Notes: generated by a model from the letters alone, not told the origin. A stretch of 64,000 bases of DNA from Emticicia oligotrophica DSM 17448 (GCF_000263195.1 NC_018748.1:62001-126000); one strand, 5' to 3'; counted from the first letter of the stretch, positions 7,648 through 17,160 are shown. Made by a program: numbers and translations.

Positions 7648-9057
7648 TTAAAACTGAAAATAAATGAATTGATTTGAAGTAAATACACCTAAAAAATAAC
7701 ATAAAAAGGCCAAAACAGTAAATTTCAAATAAAACATAGGTGTATTTTCCGTACGAATTTGCTTCATGAATTTATCTTTCAAAATCAAAACTGCAATCAA
7801 AAACCAACAAAAAATCATTTCATTAGACGAAAAAGGTGTGGCTAATTCACCGTAAGTAGAAATTCTAGCAATTTTTGAGAGAATTATTTTTGCATTTGTC
7901 AAACCCTTCGCTCTAAAAAATACCCAAGTAATCATGACCAAAACAAAGGTAAATGTTAAATTAAAAACATTAATAATTGATTTAGGAATGAAACTTTCTG
8001 CATCAAAGGGTGCATATTTCTTACGAATTTGGGCTAAAACCAAATAAATGCCATGTAATGCTCCCCAAATAATAAAAGTCCAAGCTGCACCATGCCACAA
8101 GCCACTTAACATAAATACCAAAAAATTATTAAAATATCTCCGAACCTCTCCTACTCTATTGCCACCAAGCGGAATATATAGGTAATCACGAAACCACGTA
8201 GAAAGTGAAATATGCCAACGACGCCAAAATTCACTAATTGATTTAGCAAAATAAGGAGCTTCAAAGTTTTCCATGAGTTTAAAACCCATCACCCTTGCCG
8301 CTCCAATGGCAATATCTGAATAACCTGAAAAATCGCAATATATTTGAAATGTAAAGAAAATAGTGGCAATTAATAGCGTAAAACCATTATGCTCATACGG
8401 ATTATCATAACAATAATCAACAACCATCGCTAAACGGTCGGCGATAACTACTTTTTTAAACATTCCCCAAGCCATTCTCATAAGTCCAGCTTTCAGATTT
8501 TCAAAATCATAATTGAATTTTTCATGAAACTGCCAAAGTACATTCTGAGGTCGTTCAATGGGTCCAGCAACCAATTGTGGGTAAAACATTACATATAAGG
8601 CATAAGTAACAAAGTCTTTTTCTGCTTTTTCATTCCCTCGATAAACCTCAATGGTATAGCTCATGGCTTGGAAAGTATGAAAGGAAAGTCCAATCGGTAG
8701 AACGATTTTCATTAATTCTAATTGCTGAGCAGAACCTAAATTAAAGATGACATGATTGATATTTTCAATAAAAAAATTGTAGTATTTGAAATAGGCCAAA
8801 AAACCAATATTAGTAACCAAACTCAAAATTAAAAGCCATTTCCGTTTGGGACCAGAAGCATTTTCAATCCAAATTCCAGCAAAATAATCAACAACAATCG
8901 TTACAAAAAGTATGAGGATATAAATTGGTTTGAAAACCGCATAAAAATAGCAACTCGCTAATAACAAAAGCCATATTCGACCACGATGCGGTAAACTAAA
9001 ATAGGCTAGTGTAACAACAATAAAGAAAAAAATAAATTGCAGCGAATTGAATAACAT
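7648..9057 (-). CDS. MBOAT family O-acyltransferase (AlgI/DltB-like)
   Basis: A 469-residue polytopic membrane protein with about 11 hydrophobic segments. The family signature is clear: FCDFSGYSDIAIG near 241-252, FWRRWHIS with H282, and the catalytic His H322 in SGLWHGAAW. AlgI-like proteins pass acetyl or other acyl groups across the inner membrane to a periplasmic acceptor enzyme. The SGNH-like gene just downstream is the likely acceptor partner. The nearby convergent pseB-pseC genes make surface-sugar precursors, but no direct link can be read from sequence. Confidence 0.9.
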   Translation of the reverse strand: MLFNSLQFIFFFIVVTLAYFSLPHRGRIWLLLLASCYFYAVFKPIYILILFVTIVVDYFAGIWIENASGPKRKWLLILSLVTNIGFLAYFKYYNFFIENINHVIFNLGSAQQLELMKIVLPIGLSFHTFQAMSYTIEVYRGNEKAEKDFVTYALYVMFYPQLVAGPIERPQNVLWQFHEKFNYDFENLKAGLMRMAWGMFKKVVIADRLAMVVDYCYDNPYEHNGFTLLIATIFFTFQIYCDFSGYSDIAIGAARVMGFKLMENFEAPYFAKSISEFWRRWHISLSTWFRDYLYIPLGGNRVGEVRRYFNNFLVFMLSGLWHGAAWTFIIWGALHGIYLVLAQIRKKYAPFDAESFIPKSIINVFNLTFTFVLVMITWVFFRAKGLTNAKIILSKIARISTYGELATPFSSNEMIFCWFLIAVLILKDKFMKQIRTENTPMFYLKFTVLAFLCYFLGVFTSNQFIYFQF

Positions 9058-9183
9058 TGATTGTTGATTAGTGTCTGATTCAAAAATTGATACCCAAAGT
9101 TCAAGCTAAATCTTAAAGTTTCAAAGTTTTTTAATACAGAATCATCAATTTTAAGTTTTTCTGAATCTTTTTTCTAACTCACA

Positions 9184-9215
9184 TTTGACTTTTAAAATCA
9201 AAAGTCCTATCTTTG
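9184..9215 (+). promoter_or_regulatory. consensus Bacteroidota promoter of tRNA-Arg
   Basis: TTTG at 9184-9187 and a perfect TATCTTTG at 9208-9215 are 20 nt apart. The tRNA begins 12 nt after the second element, fitting a short leader. Confidence 0.75.
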
Positions 9216-9226
9216 CACCATGATTC

Positions 9227-9300
9227 GGTTCCGTAGCTCAGCTGGATAGAGCAACAGATTTCTAATCTGTGGGTCATAGGTTCGAATCCTATCGGAATCA
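9227..9300 (+). tRNA. tRNA-Arg (anticodon TCT)
   Basis: A full 74-nt cloverleaf. The acceptor GGTTCCG pairs with CGGAATC (one G-T), then TA, D arm GCTC/GAGC, anticodon stem ACAGA/TCTGT with loop TTTCTAA (anticodon TCT), variable GGGTC, T arm ATAGG-TTCGAAT-CCTAT, and discriminator A. CCA is not encoded. It reads AGA codons. Confidence 0.95.
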
Positions 9301-9304
9301 CAAG

Positions 9305-9338
9305 AAAAGCAGGTTTTTTAGCCTGCTTTTTTATTTTT
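9305..9338 (+). terminator. terminator of tRNA-Arg
   Basis: AAAAGCAGG (9305-9313) pairs with CCTGCTTTT (9322-9330) and runs into a T-rich tail. It sits directly after the tRNA. Confidence 0.8.
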
Positions 9339-9371
9339 CCCTATATCGAACAAACTCCTCTATCAATTTTC

Positions 9372-9438
9372 AAAAATACCTTTTATTAGATTTTTCAAAA
9401 AAACGCTATTCATCGAATTTTTAATAAAAGGTATTTTT
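9372..9438. repeat. 17-bp perfect inverted repeat upstream of the DUF1800 gene
   Basis: The arm at 9372-9388 (AAAAATACCTTTTATTA) is exactly repeated in inverse at 9422-9438, with a 33-nt spacer. It lies between the tRNA-Arg terminator and the start of the DUF1800 operon. A possible TAAATTTG promoter element at 9460-9467 follows it. Its role is unknown: it could be an operator or a cruciform-type element. The rest of the interval up to 9594 is AT-rich and shows nothing else. Confidence 0.6.
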
Positions 9439-9594
9439 TAATAATTTCTAAATAACAACTAAATTTGTTTGATTTTAAAATCACTGAATCCAATTTTTAC
9501 AAAATAATATTATATAAAATTCCCAAGTTTATTAATGGTGAACTTTATGATAAATATTAACCTATTAAAAAAAGAGTCGCCAATAACAAATTAA

Positions 9595-11481
9595 ATGATA
9601 GCCAAAAACCTAAGTATCCTAACAGTTTTGCTGTTTTTTATAAAAGTATCAGCCAATGGCCAACAACAAATTAGCATTGGAAAAGGGAATCTTCAAAAGG
9701 TAAACGTGAGTTCTAGCTCCACGTCTATTAGTGGCCAACGCACTTTAAATAGTGTTGGCTTTTTACCTAATTATACTGCCGCCGCTCGATTTCTTTCACA
9801 AGCAACTTTTGGCAATACTTACACCGAAATACAGAAAGTTGCCAATCAAGGCATAGAAAAGTGGCTTGATGACCAGCTAGCATCACCTAATAGTTTTCGT
9901 ATAGAAACATACGTTAGGAATTTACATCAATCTATTGTTGACTCACTTAATCTGAAAAACGGTGTAAATACGTATAATTTGAATAATGTTGGAGTTGGAA
10001 ATTGGCATTTTGACGTAGCTTGGTTTCAAGGCTGTATGGTTGCTCCTGACCAATTAAGGTGGCGAATTGCTTTTGCCTTGAGTGAAATTCTGGTCACATC
10101 AAGAATTTCTGCATTTGATGGAAACCCCTATGCTTTGGCAAGTTATTATGATGTTTTACTTACGAATTGTTTTGAAAATTATCGAACAATACTTGATAAA
10201 ATAACTTATCACCCTACAATGGGTACATACCTTACATTTCTTAATAATCATGCGACTGATTTAGTCAAGCAAACCTATCCTGACGAAAACTATGCTCGAG
10301 AAATCATGCAGTTGTTTACGATAGGTTTGTATCAATTGAACCTCGACGGAACAGAGAAAAAAGATGCACAAGGAAATCTTATACCAACTTATAATAATGA
10401 TGATATTGCCAATTTAGCCAAAGTTTTCACAGGTCTTTCTTGGGGAGATGCTACCTACTTAGGTGCCAATAAAAAGAATGATTGGAGTTATACTTTAAAA
10501 ATGAAATTCTTTGGAATAGATTCAAGTGATGCTAAAAAAAATACTTGGAAAACAAATCCCAGAATTGTTGATGGACATGAAAGAGGCAGTAAAACTTTTT
10601 TAGGCTCAACCGTTGACCCCACTGCCTCAAGAACCGCTGTGCAAGGCGAAGCAGATATACAAGACGCATTGAATATTTTGTTTAATCACCCAAATGTTGA
10701 CCCGTTCATTTCTCGACAACTCATTCAAAGGTTGATAACTTCAAATCCGAGTCCAGCTTATATTCAGCGGGTAGCAAGTGTATTTAATAATAATGGAAGT
10801 GGTGTGAGGGGCGATTTGAAAGCTGTTATAAAAGCCATTTTACTTGATCCTGAAGCAAGAAATTGTTGCGGAGATGAAACTGATTCTTTTGGTAAACTTC
10901 GAGAACCATTTGTTAGATATATGAATTTAATGAAAGGCTTAAATCTAACAACAAGTGGTGGGGTTTTCAGAAATGCGATGGATAGAGTATATCAACAAAC
11001 GGAGCAACGCCCCTTAAATTCGCCTTCAGTATTTAATTTTTATAGTCCCTATTATTTACCTAATGGCCCTTTAAAGGCTGCCGGAAAGGTAGGCCCAGAG
11101 TTTCAACTACTTAGTGCTCAAAACCTTACGGGCTACTTTAACGCCCTAAATGAATGGTTAATCGATGATGACCCCGTAGAGTACTATGGCTTATTTTCGG
11201 GAGAAACCTATAAACCAGAACAAAATCCAGGGTTTAATTTACTTACAGATTACGTCTTAACTCGAAACGATAGAATTCCAGAACTATTAGATAAATATAA
11301 CCTTATCTTGGCTAACGGTAAACTTTCTGATGAAACCCTAAATACGATAAGTCAGGCTATTTTAGCCATGCCTATTTCTTTCGATGCGAATGGTGTACCT
11401 GATTCAACTGAAGCTTCCAGGAGGGTACGGTTGGCTATTTATTTAATCATGACATCACCAGATTACCTCATAAACAGATAA
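9595..11481 (+). CDS. exported DUF1800 domain protein
   Basis: A 628-residue protein with an N-terminal signal peptide (about 1-22) and the DUF1800 start motif AARFLSQATFGNTYTEI near residues 61-77. The family is widespread in Bacteroidota, Planctomycetota and Proteobacteria and nearly always pairs with DUF1501. Biochemical function is not established. The DUF1501 gene follows after 4 nt and a PA14 protein after that, so the three form one operon. It is longer than many DUF1800 proteins (about 450-550), with several asparagine-rich loops. Location is expected in the periplasm or at the surface. Confidence 0.85.
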   Translation: MIAKNLSILTVLLFFIKVSANGQQQISIGKGNLQKVNVSSSSTSISGQRTLNSVGFLPNYTAAARFLSQATFGNTYTEIQKVANQGIEKWLDDQLASPNSFRIETYVRNLHQSIVDSLNLKNGVNTYNLNNVGVGNWHFDVAWFQGCMVAPDQLRWRIAFALSEILVTSRISAFDGNPYALASYYDVLLTNCFENYRTILDKITYHPTMGTYLTFLNNHATDLVKQTYPDENYAREIMQLFTIGLYQLNLDGTEKKDAQGNLIPTYNNDDIANLAKVFTGLSWGDATYLGANKKNDWSYTLKMKFFGIDSSDAKKNTWKTNPRIVDGHERGSKTFLGSTVDPTASRTAVQGEADIQDALNILFNHPNVDPFISRQLIQRLITSNPSPAYIQRVASVFNNNGSGVRGDLKAVIKAILLDPEARNCCGDETDSFGKLREPFVRYMNLMKGLNLTTSGGVFRNAMDRVYQQTEQRPLNSPSVFNFYSPYYLPNGPLKAAGKVGPEFQLLSAQNLTGYFNALNEWLIDDDPVEYYGLFSGETYKPEQNPGFNLLTDYVLTRNDRIPELLDKYNLILANGKLSDETLNTISQAILAMPISFDANGVPDSTEASRRVRLAIYLIMTSPDYLINR

Positions 11482-11485
11482 ACCT

Positions 11486-13009
11486 ATGAATAGAAGAGAC
11501 TTTCTACAACAATTGGGTTGCGGGGCAATGGGAAGCACAACTCTATTAAGTACACTTACAAGTTTACTGGCCGTCAATGGTGCTATGGCTGGAAGTAACT
11601 CAAAAAAAAACAATGCTGCCAATGAAGACTACAAAGCATTAGTTTGTGTTTTATTAGCAGGTGGAGTTGATTCGTTTAATATTTTAATTCCATCTGGAAC
11701 CAATTCAGGGGGAGACAATGGATTTAACGAGTATAAAAATGTACGCTCCGACATAGCAATTCAAACCAATACTTCGCTACTTCCATTAAATAATCCTCAA
11801 TGTACAGGTTTTCGTGGATTGCCGTGTAATTATGGTTCTTACGGCGTTCATCCAACGATGACTGGGGTACAAAGTTTATTCAATAGCGGAAAATTGGCAT
11901 TTATGGCAAATATAGGTACGCTCGTAGAGCCTGTTATGAATAAAACTGAATTTAATAGTGGCTTAAAAAAAATACCTTTAGGTATATATTCCCACTCTGA
12001 CCAAATCATGCAATGGCAAACCTCAGTACCCCAAAGTAGAGATGCCCTTGGTTTTGGCGGTAGACTAGCTGATTTACTGCATGCTTCCAATTCTATCGAG
12101 GATATTTCGATGAATATTTCTTTAGCTGGAAAGAATAACTTTCAACGAGGAAAGAATAGTGCTGAATATTCAATAGATAGTAACGTTGACTCAAATAATG
12201 TTGGTCTTACCTCATTTCCTACTTGGTGGGGAAATTATGGAATATTAAATGAAATAAGAAGTAATTCAATCAATAACTTAGTTTCAAGTACCTACGCCAA
12301 CTTGCTTCAAAAAACCTACGGGTCAATTGCCAAAAGTTCGATGGATTCTTTTGGTATTTTCAAGGAAGCACTCAAACATGTACCCAGCATCAACACTACA
12401 TTCGGAACAAATAGTTTAGCTCAAGATTTACAAGCGATTGCTAAAGTAATGAGTGTTAGGGGTGCTTTGGGAGCTAAGCGACAAATTTTCTTTGTCACGT
12501 ATGGAGGTTGGGATATGCACGATAATTTAGTTGGAGGTCTCAATTCTCGTTTGCCAGTAGTGAGCGATGCCCTCAAAGCATTCTATGATACGACTGTTGA
12601 ACTTGGTATTTCTCAGAATGTTACCACCTTTACCATCTCTGACTTTGCCAGAACTATCACTTCAAATGGCTTAGGTTCAGACCATGCTTGGGGAGGGAAT
12701 TCAATAGTAATGGGAGGAGCAGTTAATGGTGGAAAAATCTATGGTAGATTCCCAAAAATGGATGTAAGTAATAATAACACACAAAATATTTCATTTCGAG
12801 GTAATTTTATCCCTGCCGTTTCAACCGATGAACTATATGCGGAATTAGCCTTGTGGTATGGCGTAAGTCCGTATGATTTGTGTTATGTCTTACCCAATCT
12901 CGGTAATTTTTATGCTTATCGAACCAACAATTATCCAATTGGATTCATGAATTTTAATGGAACTACGATTTCAAACGTAGACCAACCTCAAGGCTGTTTA
13001 AATTACTAA
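11486..13009 (+). CDS. DUF1501 domain protein with Tat-type signal
   Basis: A 507-residue protein that begins MNRRDFLQQLG, a twin-arginine signal (R3-R4), with a hydrophobic stretch and a cleavage-like AMA near residues 33-35. The following block, LVCVLLAGGVDSFNILIP, and the later GWDMHDN and DHAWGGN motifs are typical of DUF1501. From memory the family has the alkaline phosphatase/sulfatase-type fold, but no substrate is known. Export by Tat suggests folding, perhaps metal loading, in the cytoplasm. It lies 4 nt after the DUF1800 gene and 9 nt before the PA14 protein, a strong sign of one unit. Confidence 0.88.
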   Translation: MNRRDFLQQLGCGAMGSTTLLSTLTSLLAVNGAMAGSNSKKNNAANEDYKALVCVLLAGGVDSFNILIPSGTNSGGDNGFNEYKNVRSDIAIQTNTSLLPLNNPQCTGFRGLPCNYGSYGVHPTMTGVQSLFNSGKLAFMANIGTLVEPVMNKTEFNSGLKKIPLGIYSHSDQIMQWQTSVPQSRDALGFGGRLADLLHASNSIEDISMNISLAGKNNFQRGKNSAEYSIDSNVDSNNVGLTSFPTWWGNYGILNEIRSNSINNLVSSTYANLLQKTYGSIAKSSMDSFGIFKEALKHVPSINTTFGTNSLAQDLQAIAKVMSVRGALGAKRQIFFVTYGGWDMHDNLVGGLNSRLPVVSDALKAFYDTTVELGISQNVTTFTISDFARTITSNGLGSDHAWGGNSIVMGGAVNGGKIYGRFPKMDVSNNNTQNISFRGNFIPAVSTDELYAELALWYGVSPYDLCYVLPNLGNFYAYRTNNYPIGFMNFNGTTISNVDQPQGCLNY

Positions 13010-13018
13010 TCTTTATTT

Positions 13019-15403
13019 ATGTTATTATATAAACAAATAAGATATTTATTATTATTTACTTACCTATTTGGGCATTTCCAAATTGTTGAGGCACAAAGTT
13101 GTGTTGGCCAAGCAGGACAAGTAAAATGGAATTATTGGTTGAATTTCTCCAATTATCCTGATAGCTCTGATTTATTTTTAAAGGAAAACTTTCCAAGTAA
13201 ACCAGATGGAACTCAAGTATTAGGTTCTCTCAAAACATCTACTAATTATACAGATTACTTTGCCTCTTTCATTAGAGGATTTATCAAAGTGCCTACTACG
13301 AGTAATTATATTTTCAATATCACGGGTGATGACCGCTCAATTTTCTTTTTGAGTACCAATGAATCACCAAATAATAAAATAAAGAGAGCAGAAGTTATCA
13401 ACTATACAGATCCTACTGATTACACCAAAGAAGCAGGACAAACATCTTCAACGATTCAACTTGAGGGAGGTAAATATTATTATTTTGAGTTGTATAACTT
13501 TGAAGGAATGGGTATAGATTATGTCAGTTTACAATGGAAAAAAGCCTCAGAACCTAATGCTCCTTGGATAATCATTGATAGTAATTACATCTATGATTAT
13601 GCTTGCGGTCAATCTTGCCCAAGCAGAGGTACCCCTTGCGATGATGGCAATGCTACTACTATTAACGACCTACAAGATGGCTTTTGTAATTGTGTTGGAA
13701 CGGCCCCAGCTTCAAATAATTGTATAGGAGAAAAAAGTATAGTTGAGGCTTATTACTACGATAATATTACAGGAAATTATGTTGAAAATGATTTAATAAA
13801 TGCCGCCAAGTTTCCCCTTTTACCCGATAGAAGAGAGAAACTCAAAGGAAGTTATGGTCCTCTTTCACCAAATACAAGAGATAATTATGGAACCCTCGTA
13901 CAAGGCTATTTAACTGTACCTGTCTCTGGCAACTATGAATTTAATGTTACAGGCGATAACCAAACTTTTTTCTTTCTAAGCTCTGATGATAAAATCGAGA
14001 ATAAACAGGCACGCCAAGCACTTGTTGCGTATGGGGTAGGTGAAGGCGAATTTAAGAATTCAGTTTTTCAATCAATTGGCCCTGTTTATATGGAAAAAGG
14101 GAAATACTATTATTATGAATTTAGACATAAAGAAAGTAGTTGGCGTGATTATTTTAGCCTTCAATGGAAGACTCCTTTTCACGAACTTCGGCAATGGAAA
14201 CGAATTCCTAATTTCTATTTATTCGACTATAAATGTGAATTATCATGTATCGCACAAAATACCCCCTGCGATGATGGAAATCCATTTACGAATAATGATA
14301 AAATTGATGCCCAATGTAATTGTGTAGGCACACCTTGCTCAGGGCCAGACTGTAATGATGCGGCAGCCCGCTATCAGAAATATACCGATTGCGAACCAAC
14401 AAATAACCTTACCACGCTTAAAGAGGCATCATGGGTTTCTTGTACCAATACTTTAAATCCGAATCCAAATCCTTCTAGGAGTAGTAGTATTCACTGGATT
14501 ATGTATGATTTTGTAGATAGATACAAATTTTCAACTTCAAGAATTTGGAACTATAATATTCCTAATGAAACCGATAAGGGTTTTAAGACAGTTACAATTG
14601 ATTATTCTAATGATGGAACAACTTGGCAAGCCTTGGGAAATACCTATACTTGGCCTCAAGCACAGGGCTTACCTGACTACTCAGGCTTTGCAGGGCCAAA
14701 CTTCAATGATATAAAAGCTAGGTATATACTAATTTCGGCCATTAATAATTGGGGAGCTGGCTGCTCAGGTTTGAGTAAGGTAACTTTTGATGCCATATTG
14801 TGTAATCAGAGTGGAACGCCATGTAATGACAATGACCCCCTTACTTCTTACGATAAATTTGATGATAATTGTAATTGCAAAGGCGTAAATATTAATTGTG
14901 CCAATGATACACTCAAATTAGTCAAAGAAACATTAGCCGATGGGGCATTTAAAGCAAAGAAACGTATAGAAGCTCAAAGTTTAATTCCAAACGCTAAAGA
15001 TATTTCATTTACTGCTGGAAATAGTATTGTCCTTTTACCAGGATTTGAGGTTAGCAATAGTGCGGTATTTAGTGCGGATATTACCGACTGTATCCAAGCT
15101 GCTTTTGTTGCAAACAAACAAACTTCTCAGGTACAAACTGATAGTTCAGAATTTACTACCAATAACACCACAAATGAGAAAGTAAAAGAAATTATTTTTA
15201 GAATAAACAAACCAAGCTATATTAAACTTTCAATCAAAGATGCTAAAGACCAAACCTTGGCAACTTTAATCGACCATTTTTCCGAAAGTTTAGGTACGCA
15301 AACAAAGCTGGTACCGACTACAAAAATGGAAAAAGGGAAATACTTTGTGGAGCTCGAAATTGATTCTAAGAAACTTCGACAAGAATTTATTGTTGACAAA
15401 TAA
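13019..15403 (+). CDS. surface protein with two PA14-like modules, Cys-rich linkers and a 3-coathanger domain
   Basis: A 794-residue exported protein (signal peptide about 1-26). The two PA14-like modules (about 30-195 and 235-405) share the core Y-x-F-N-x-T-G-D. Between modules are three copies of a Cys-rich linker of the form TPC(D/N)D-x-(N/D)-x6-D-x5-CNC-x-G, near 201-226, 412-436 and 604-628. A discoidin-like region lies at about 445-598. A 3-coathanger stack module (about 635-692, core FTAGNSIVLLPGFEV) and a C-terminal beta domain follow. PA14 and discoidin modules often bind glycans, so an adhesin or carbohydrate-binding role is inferred. It is the third gene of the DUF1800-DUF1501 operon. 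No catalytic motif is visible. Confidence 0.75.
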   Translation: MLLYKQIRYLLLFTYLFGHFQIVEAQSCVGQAGQVKWNYWLNFSNYPDSSDLFLKENFPSKPDGTQVLGSLKTSTNYTDYFASFIRGFIKVPTTSNYIFNITGDDRSIFFLSTNESPNNKIKRAEVINYTDPTDYTKEAGQTSSTIQLEGGKYYYFELYNFEGMGIDYVSLQWKKASEPNAPWIIIDSNYIYDYACGQSCPSRGTPCDDGNATTINDLQDGFCNCVGTAPASNNCIGEKSIVEAYYYDNITGNYVENDLINAAKFPLLPDRREKLKGSYGPLSPNTRDNYGTLVQGYLTVPVSGNYEFNVTGDNQTFFFLSSDDKIENKQARQALVAYGVGEGEFKNSVFQSIGPVYMEKGKYYYYEFRHKESSWRDYFSLQWKTPFHELRQWKRIPNFYLFDYKCELSCIAQNTPCDDGNPFTNNDKIDAQCNCVGTPCSGPDCNDAAARYQKYTDCEPTNNLTTLKEASWVSCTNTLNPNPNPSRSSSIHWIMYDFVDRYKFSTSRIWNYNIPNETDKGFKTVTIDYSNDGTTWQALGNTYTWPQAQGLPDYSGFAGPNFNDIKARYILISAINNWGAGCSGLSKVTFDAILCNQSGTPCNDNDPLTSYDKFDDNCNCKGVNINCANDTLKLVKETLADGAFKAKKRIEAQSLIPNAKDISFTAGNSIVLLPGFEVSNSAVFSADITDCIQAAFVANKQTSQVQTDSSEFTTNNTTNEKVKEIIFRINKPSYIKLSIKDAKDQTLATLIDHFSESLGTQTKLVPTTKMEKGKYFVELEIDSKKLRQEFIVDK

Positions 15404-15404
15404 A

Positions 15405-15430
15405 AAAAAGGGAGCAAATGCTCCCTTTTT
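15405..15430. terminator. bidirectional terminator between the PA14 protein and the stress-protein gene
   Basis: AAAAAGGGAGCA (15405-15416) and TGCTCCCTTTTT (15419-15430) form a perfect 12-bp stem with a 2-nt spacer. It serves both convergent genes. Confidence 0.85.
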
Positions 15431-15443
15431 CATTCAATCTAAA

Positions 15444-16271
15444 TCAATCTTCGACATATGTAAAAACTGGCACATTAGAATGGTTTACTACATCTTCTGC
15501 GATACTACCTTTGAAGAAATGGCTGACACCAGTTCGCCCATGGGTGTACATCACTACCAAGTCTGCACCAATCATCTCAGTGTATTCCAAAATTCCATCT
15601 TCAACAGTTGTTGCTTCTTGAATTACAAACTGAGAATTAGTAATGCCTAATTTATTAGCCATTATTAGCATTTTTTCTTTAATCTCAGTATAACTGATTA
15701 TTTTTGATGAGGTATCTACGAATAAGAAATGTAACTCAGCCTCTCTAAAAGGTAAATGATACATTGCTTTCTTCAAGAATTTCTCATGGGTGAAATCAAT
15801 GGCTAAAACTACCTTTTTAAGATTAAATGCTTCTTTTTCACCTTTCACTACTAAAACTGGACAAGAAGCCATTCTTACTATTGCCTCGCTATTCGAACCT
15901 CCGAAAAACTCTTTAAATCCATCAGCACCATTCGAGCCCATGACAATTAAATCGGCATTGTGATTAAGCACCGACTCTACAAACTTATCGCTACTTTCAT
16001 CAATTAATGCTCGTATTTTTATATCAGGATATTTGGCTATTACTTCATCCATTTGTTTGCGAGTATCTTCTAAGACACTTTTCCAAGCATCATCAATCGA
16101 GATACCCGAAGCTCCATAGACTGCATAATAAGTATTGATATCTTGAATTGGATAAATAGTTACATTTAATAATTCAATCATTGCACCATTATAACGTGCA
16201 ATGGTTACTGCTACCTCAATAGCCTTATTTGCAATCGGACTAAAATCAGTAGGAACAAGTATCTTTTTCAT
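15444..16271 (-). CDS. tandem UspA universal stress protein
   Basis: A 275-residue protein with two UspA domains (about 1-147 and 150-275). Domain 1 starts KKILVPTDFSPIANKAIEVA and has the ATP-loop-like sequence GSNGADGFKEFFGGSNSE. Domain 2 ends with THGRTGVSHFFKGSIAEDV, close to the G-x2-G-x9-G-S ATP-binding signature. Such tandem Usp proteins are common in Bacteroidota and are linked to stationary phase, hypoxia and redox stress. It is a single-gene unit. The partner is unknown; nucleotide binding is inferred from the motifs. Confidence 0.92.
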   Translation of the reverse strand: MKKILVPTDFSPIANKAIEVAVTIARYNGAMIELLNVTIYPIQDINTYYAVYGASGISIDDAWKSVLEDTRKQMDEVIAKYPDIKIRALIDESSDKFVESVLNHNADLIVMGSNGADGFKEFFGGSNSEAIVRMASCPVLVVKGEKEAFNLKKVVLAIDFTHEKFLKKAMYHLPFREAELHFLFVDTSSKIISYTEIKEKMLIMANKLGITNSQFVIQEATTVEDGILEYTEMIGADLVVMYTHGRTGVSHFFKGSIAEDVVNHSNVPVFTYVED

Positions 16272-16499
16272 GATATTTTACAAAGTTTAGTTTTTATTAT
16301 TTAGTAAAATTCTATAAAAAGAACGTGGAATTACATGAGTTTACTTAGCGTTGAAAATGATTAATGTAAAGTAAAATGATGCTCAATGACAAGATTTTTT
16401 ATGACCATTATCAATTTTGCACCAATCCACTTTTGGAATCTTGGATTTGCCTAATCATTGATTACCTTTACACAAAAAACAACTGAAAATAATTATAAA

Positions 16500-17027
16500 A
16501 TGGCTCTAATTTTACCTGTTTTAGGAAAACTTCCTCAATATGGAGAAAACTGTTGGTTTGCCCCTAATGCAACAATTGTAGGAGATGTAACCATGGGCAA
16601 AGATTGCACAATTTGGTTCAATGCCGTTGTTCGTGGTGATGTAAATGCTATCATCATGGGCGATCGGGTAAATATCCAAGATGGTGCGGTAATTCATTGC
16701 ACCTATAAAAAAACTAAAACAATTATTGGAAATAATGTAAGTATCGCCCACAACGCAGTAGTGCATGGGTGCACCATCGAAGATGAAGTTTTAATCGGAA
16801 TGGGAGCAATTGTGATGGATGGTGCTGTTATCGGTAGAAATTCAATCATTGCCGCTGGTGCTATTGTAACACAGAATACGGTTGTACCAGCAGGCAGTAT
16901 TTATGCAGGAAATCCAGCTAAACTATTGAAAGCAGTTACCCCTGAATTAGGTGAAGTATTCATGCGAACTGCCAATAATTACGTAATGTATGCAGGATGG
17001 TTTAAAGATGAAACATCAGAAAAGTAA
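16500..17027 (+). CDS. gamma-type carbonic anhydrase family protein
   Basis: A 175-residue left-handed beta-helix protein of hexapeptide repeats. The three Zn-ligand histidines of gamma-carbonic anhydrases are at H66 (VIHC), H84 and H89 (SIAHNAVVHG). The ATG at 16500 is chosen because the family begins at MALILPVLG; an upstream in-frame ATG at 16458 would add 14 residues with no family match. The C-terminal AGNPAKLLKAVTPE block is typical. It hydrates CO2 if active; many YrdA/PaaY-like members have weak or untested activity. It is a single-gene unit with a strong hairpin after it. Confidence 0.88.
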   Translation: MALILPVLGKLPQYGENCWFAPNATIVGDVTMGKDCTIWFNAVVRGDVNAIIMGDRVNIQDGAVIHCTYKKTKTIIGNNVSIAHNAVVHGCTIEDEVLIGMGAIVMDGAVIGRNSIIAAGAIVTQNTVVPAGSIYAGNPAKLLKAVTPELGEVFMRTANNYVMYAGWFKDETSEK

Positions 17028-17103
17028 AATATTAGTCAACTAAAAATTTGAAAGTATTATTTTATCAATTTGAATAATATTTAAATTTAACCAGTTAATA
17101 AAC

Positions 17104-17160
17104 AAAATTGACTTTAGCCAAGCCTAATACTTGAACTAAAGTCAATTTTAATTTTTTTTA
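17104..17160 (+). terminator. intrinsic terminator downstream of the gamma-carbonic anhydrase gene
   Basis: AAAATTGACTTTAG (17104-17117) and CTAAAGTCAATTTT (17136-17149) form a perfect 14-bp stem, followed by a T tract. It shares its core with the hairpin at 1031-1085. Confidence 0.75.
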
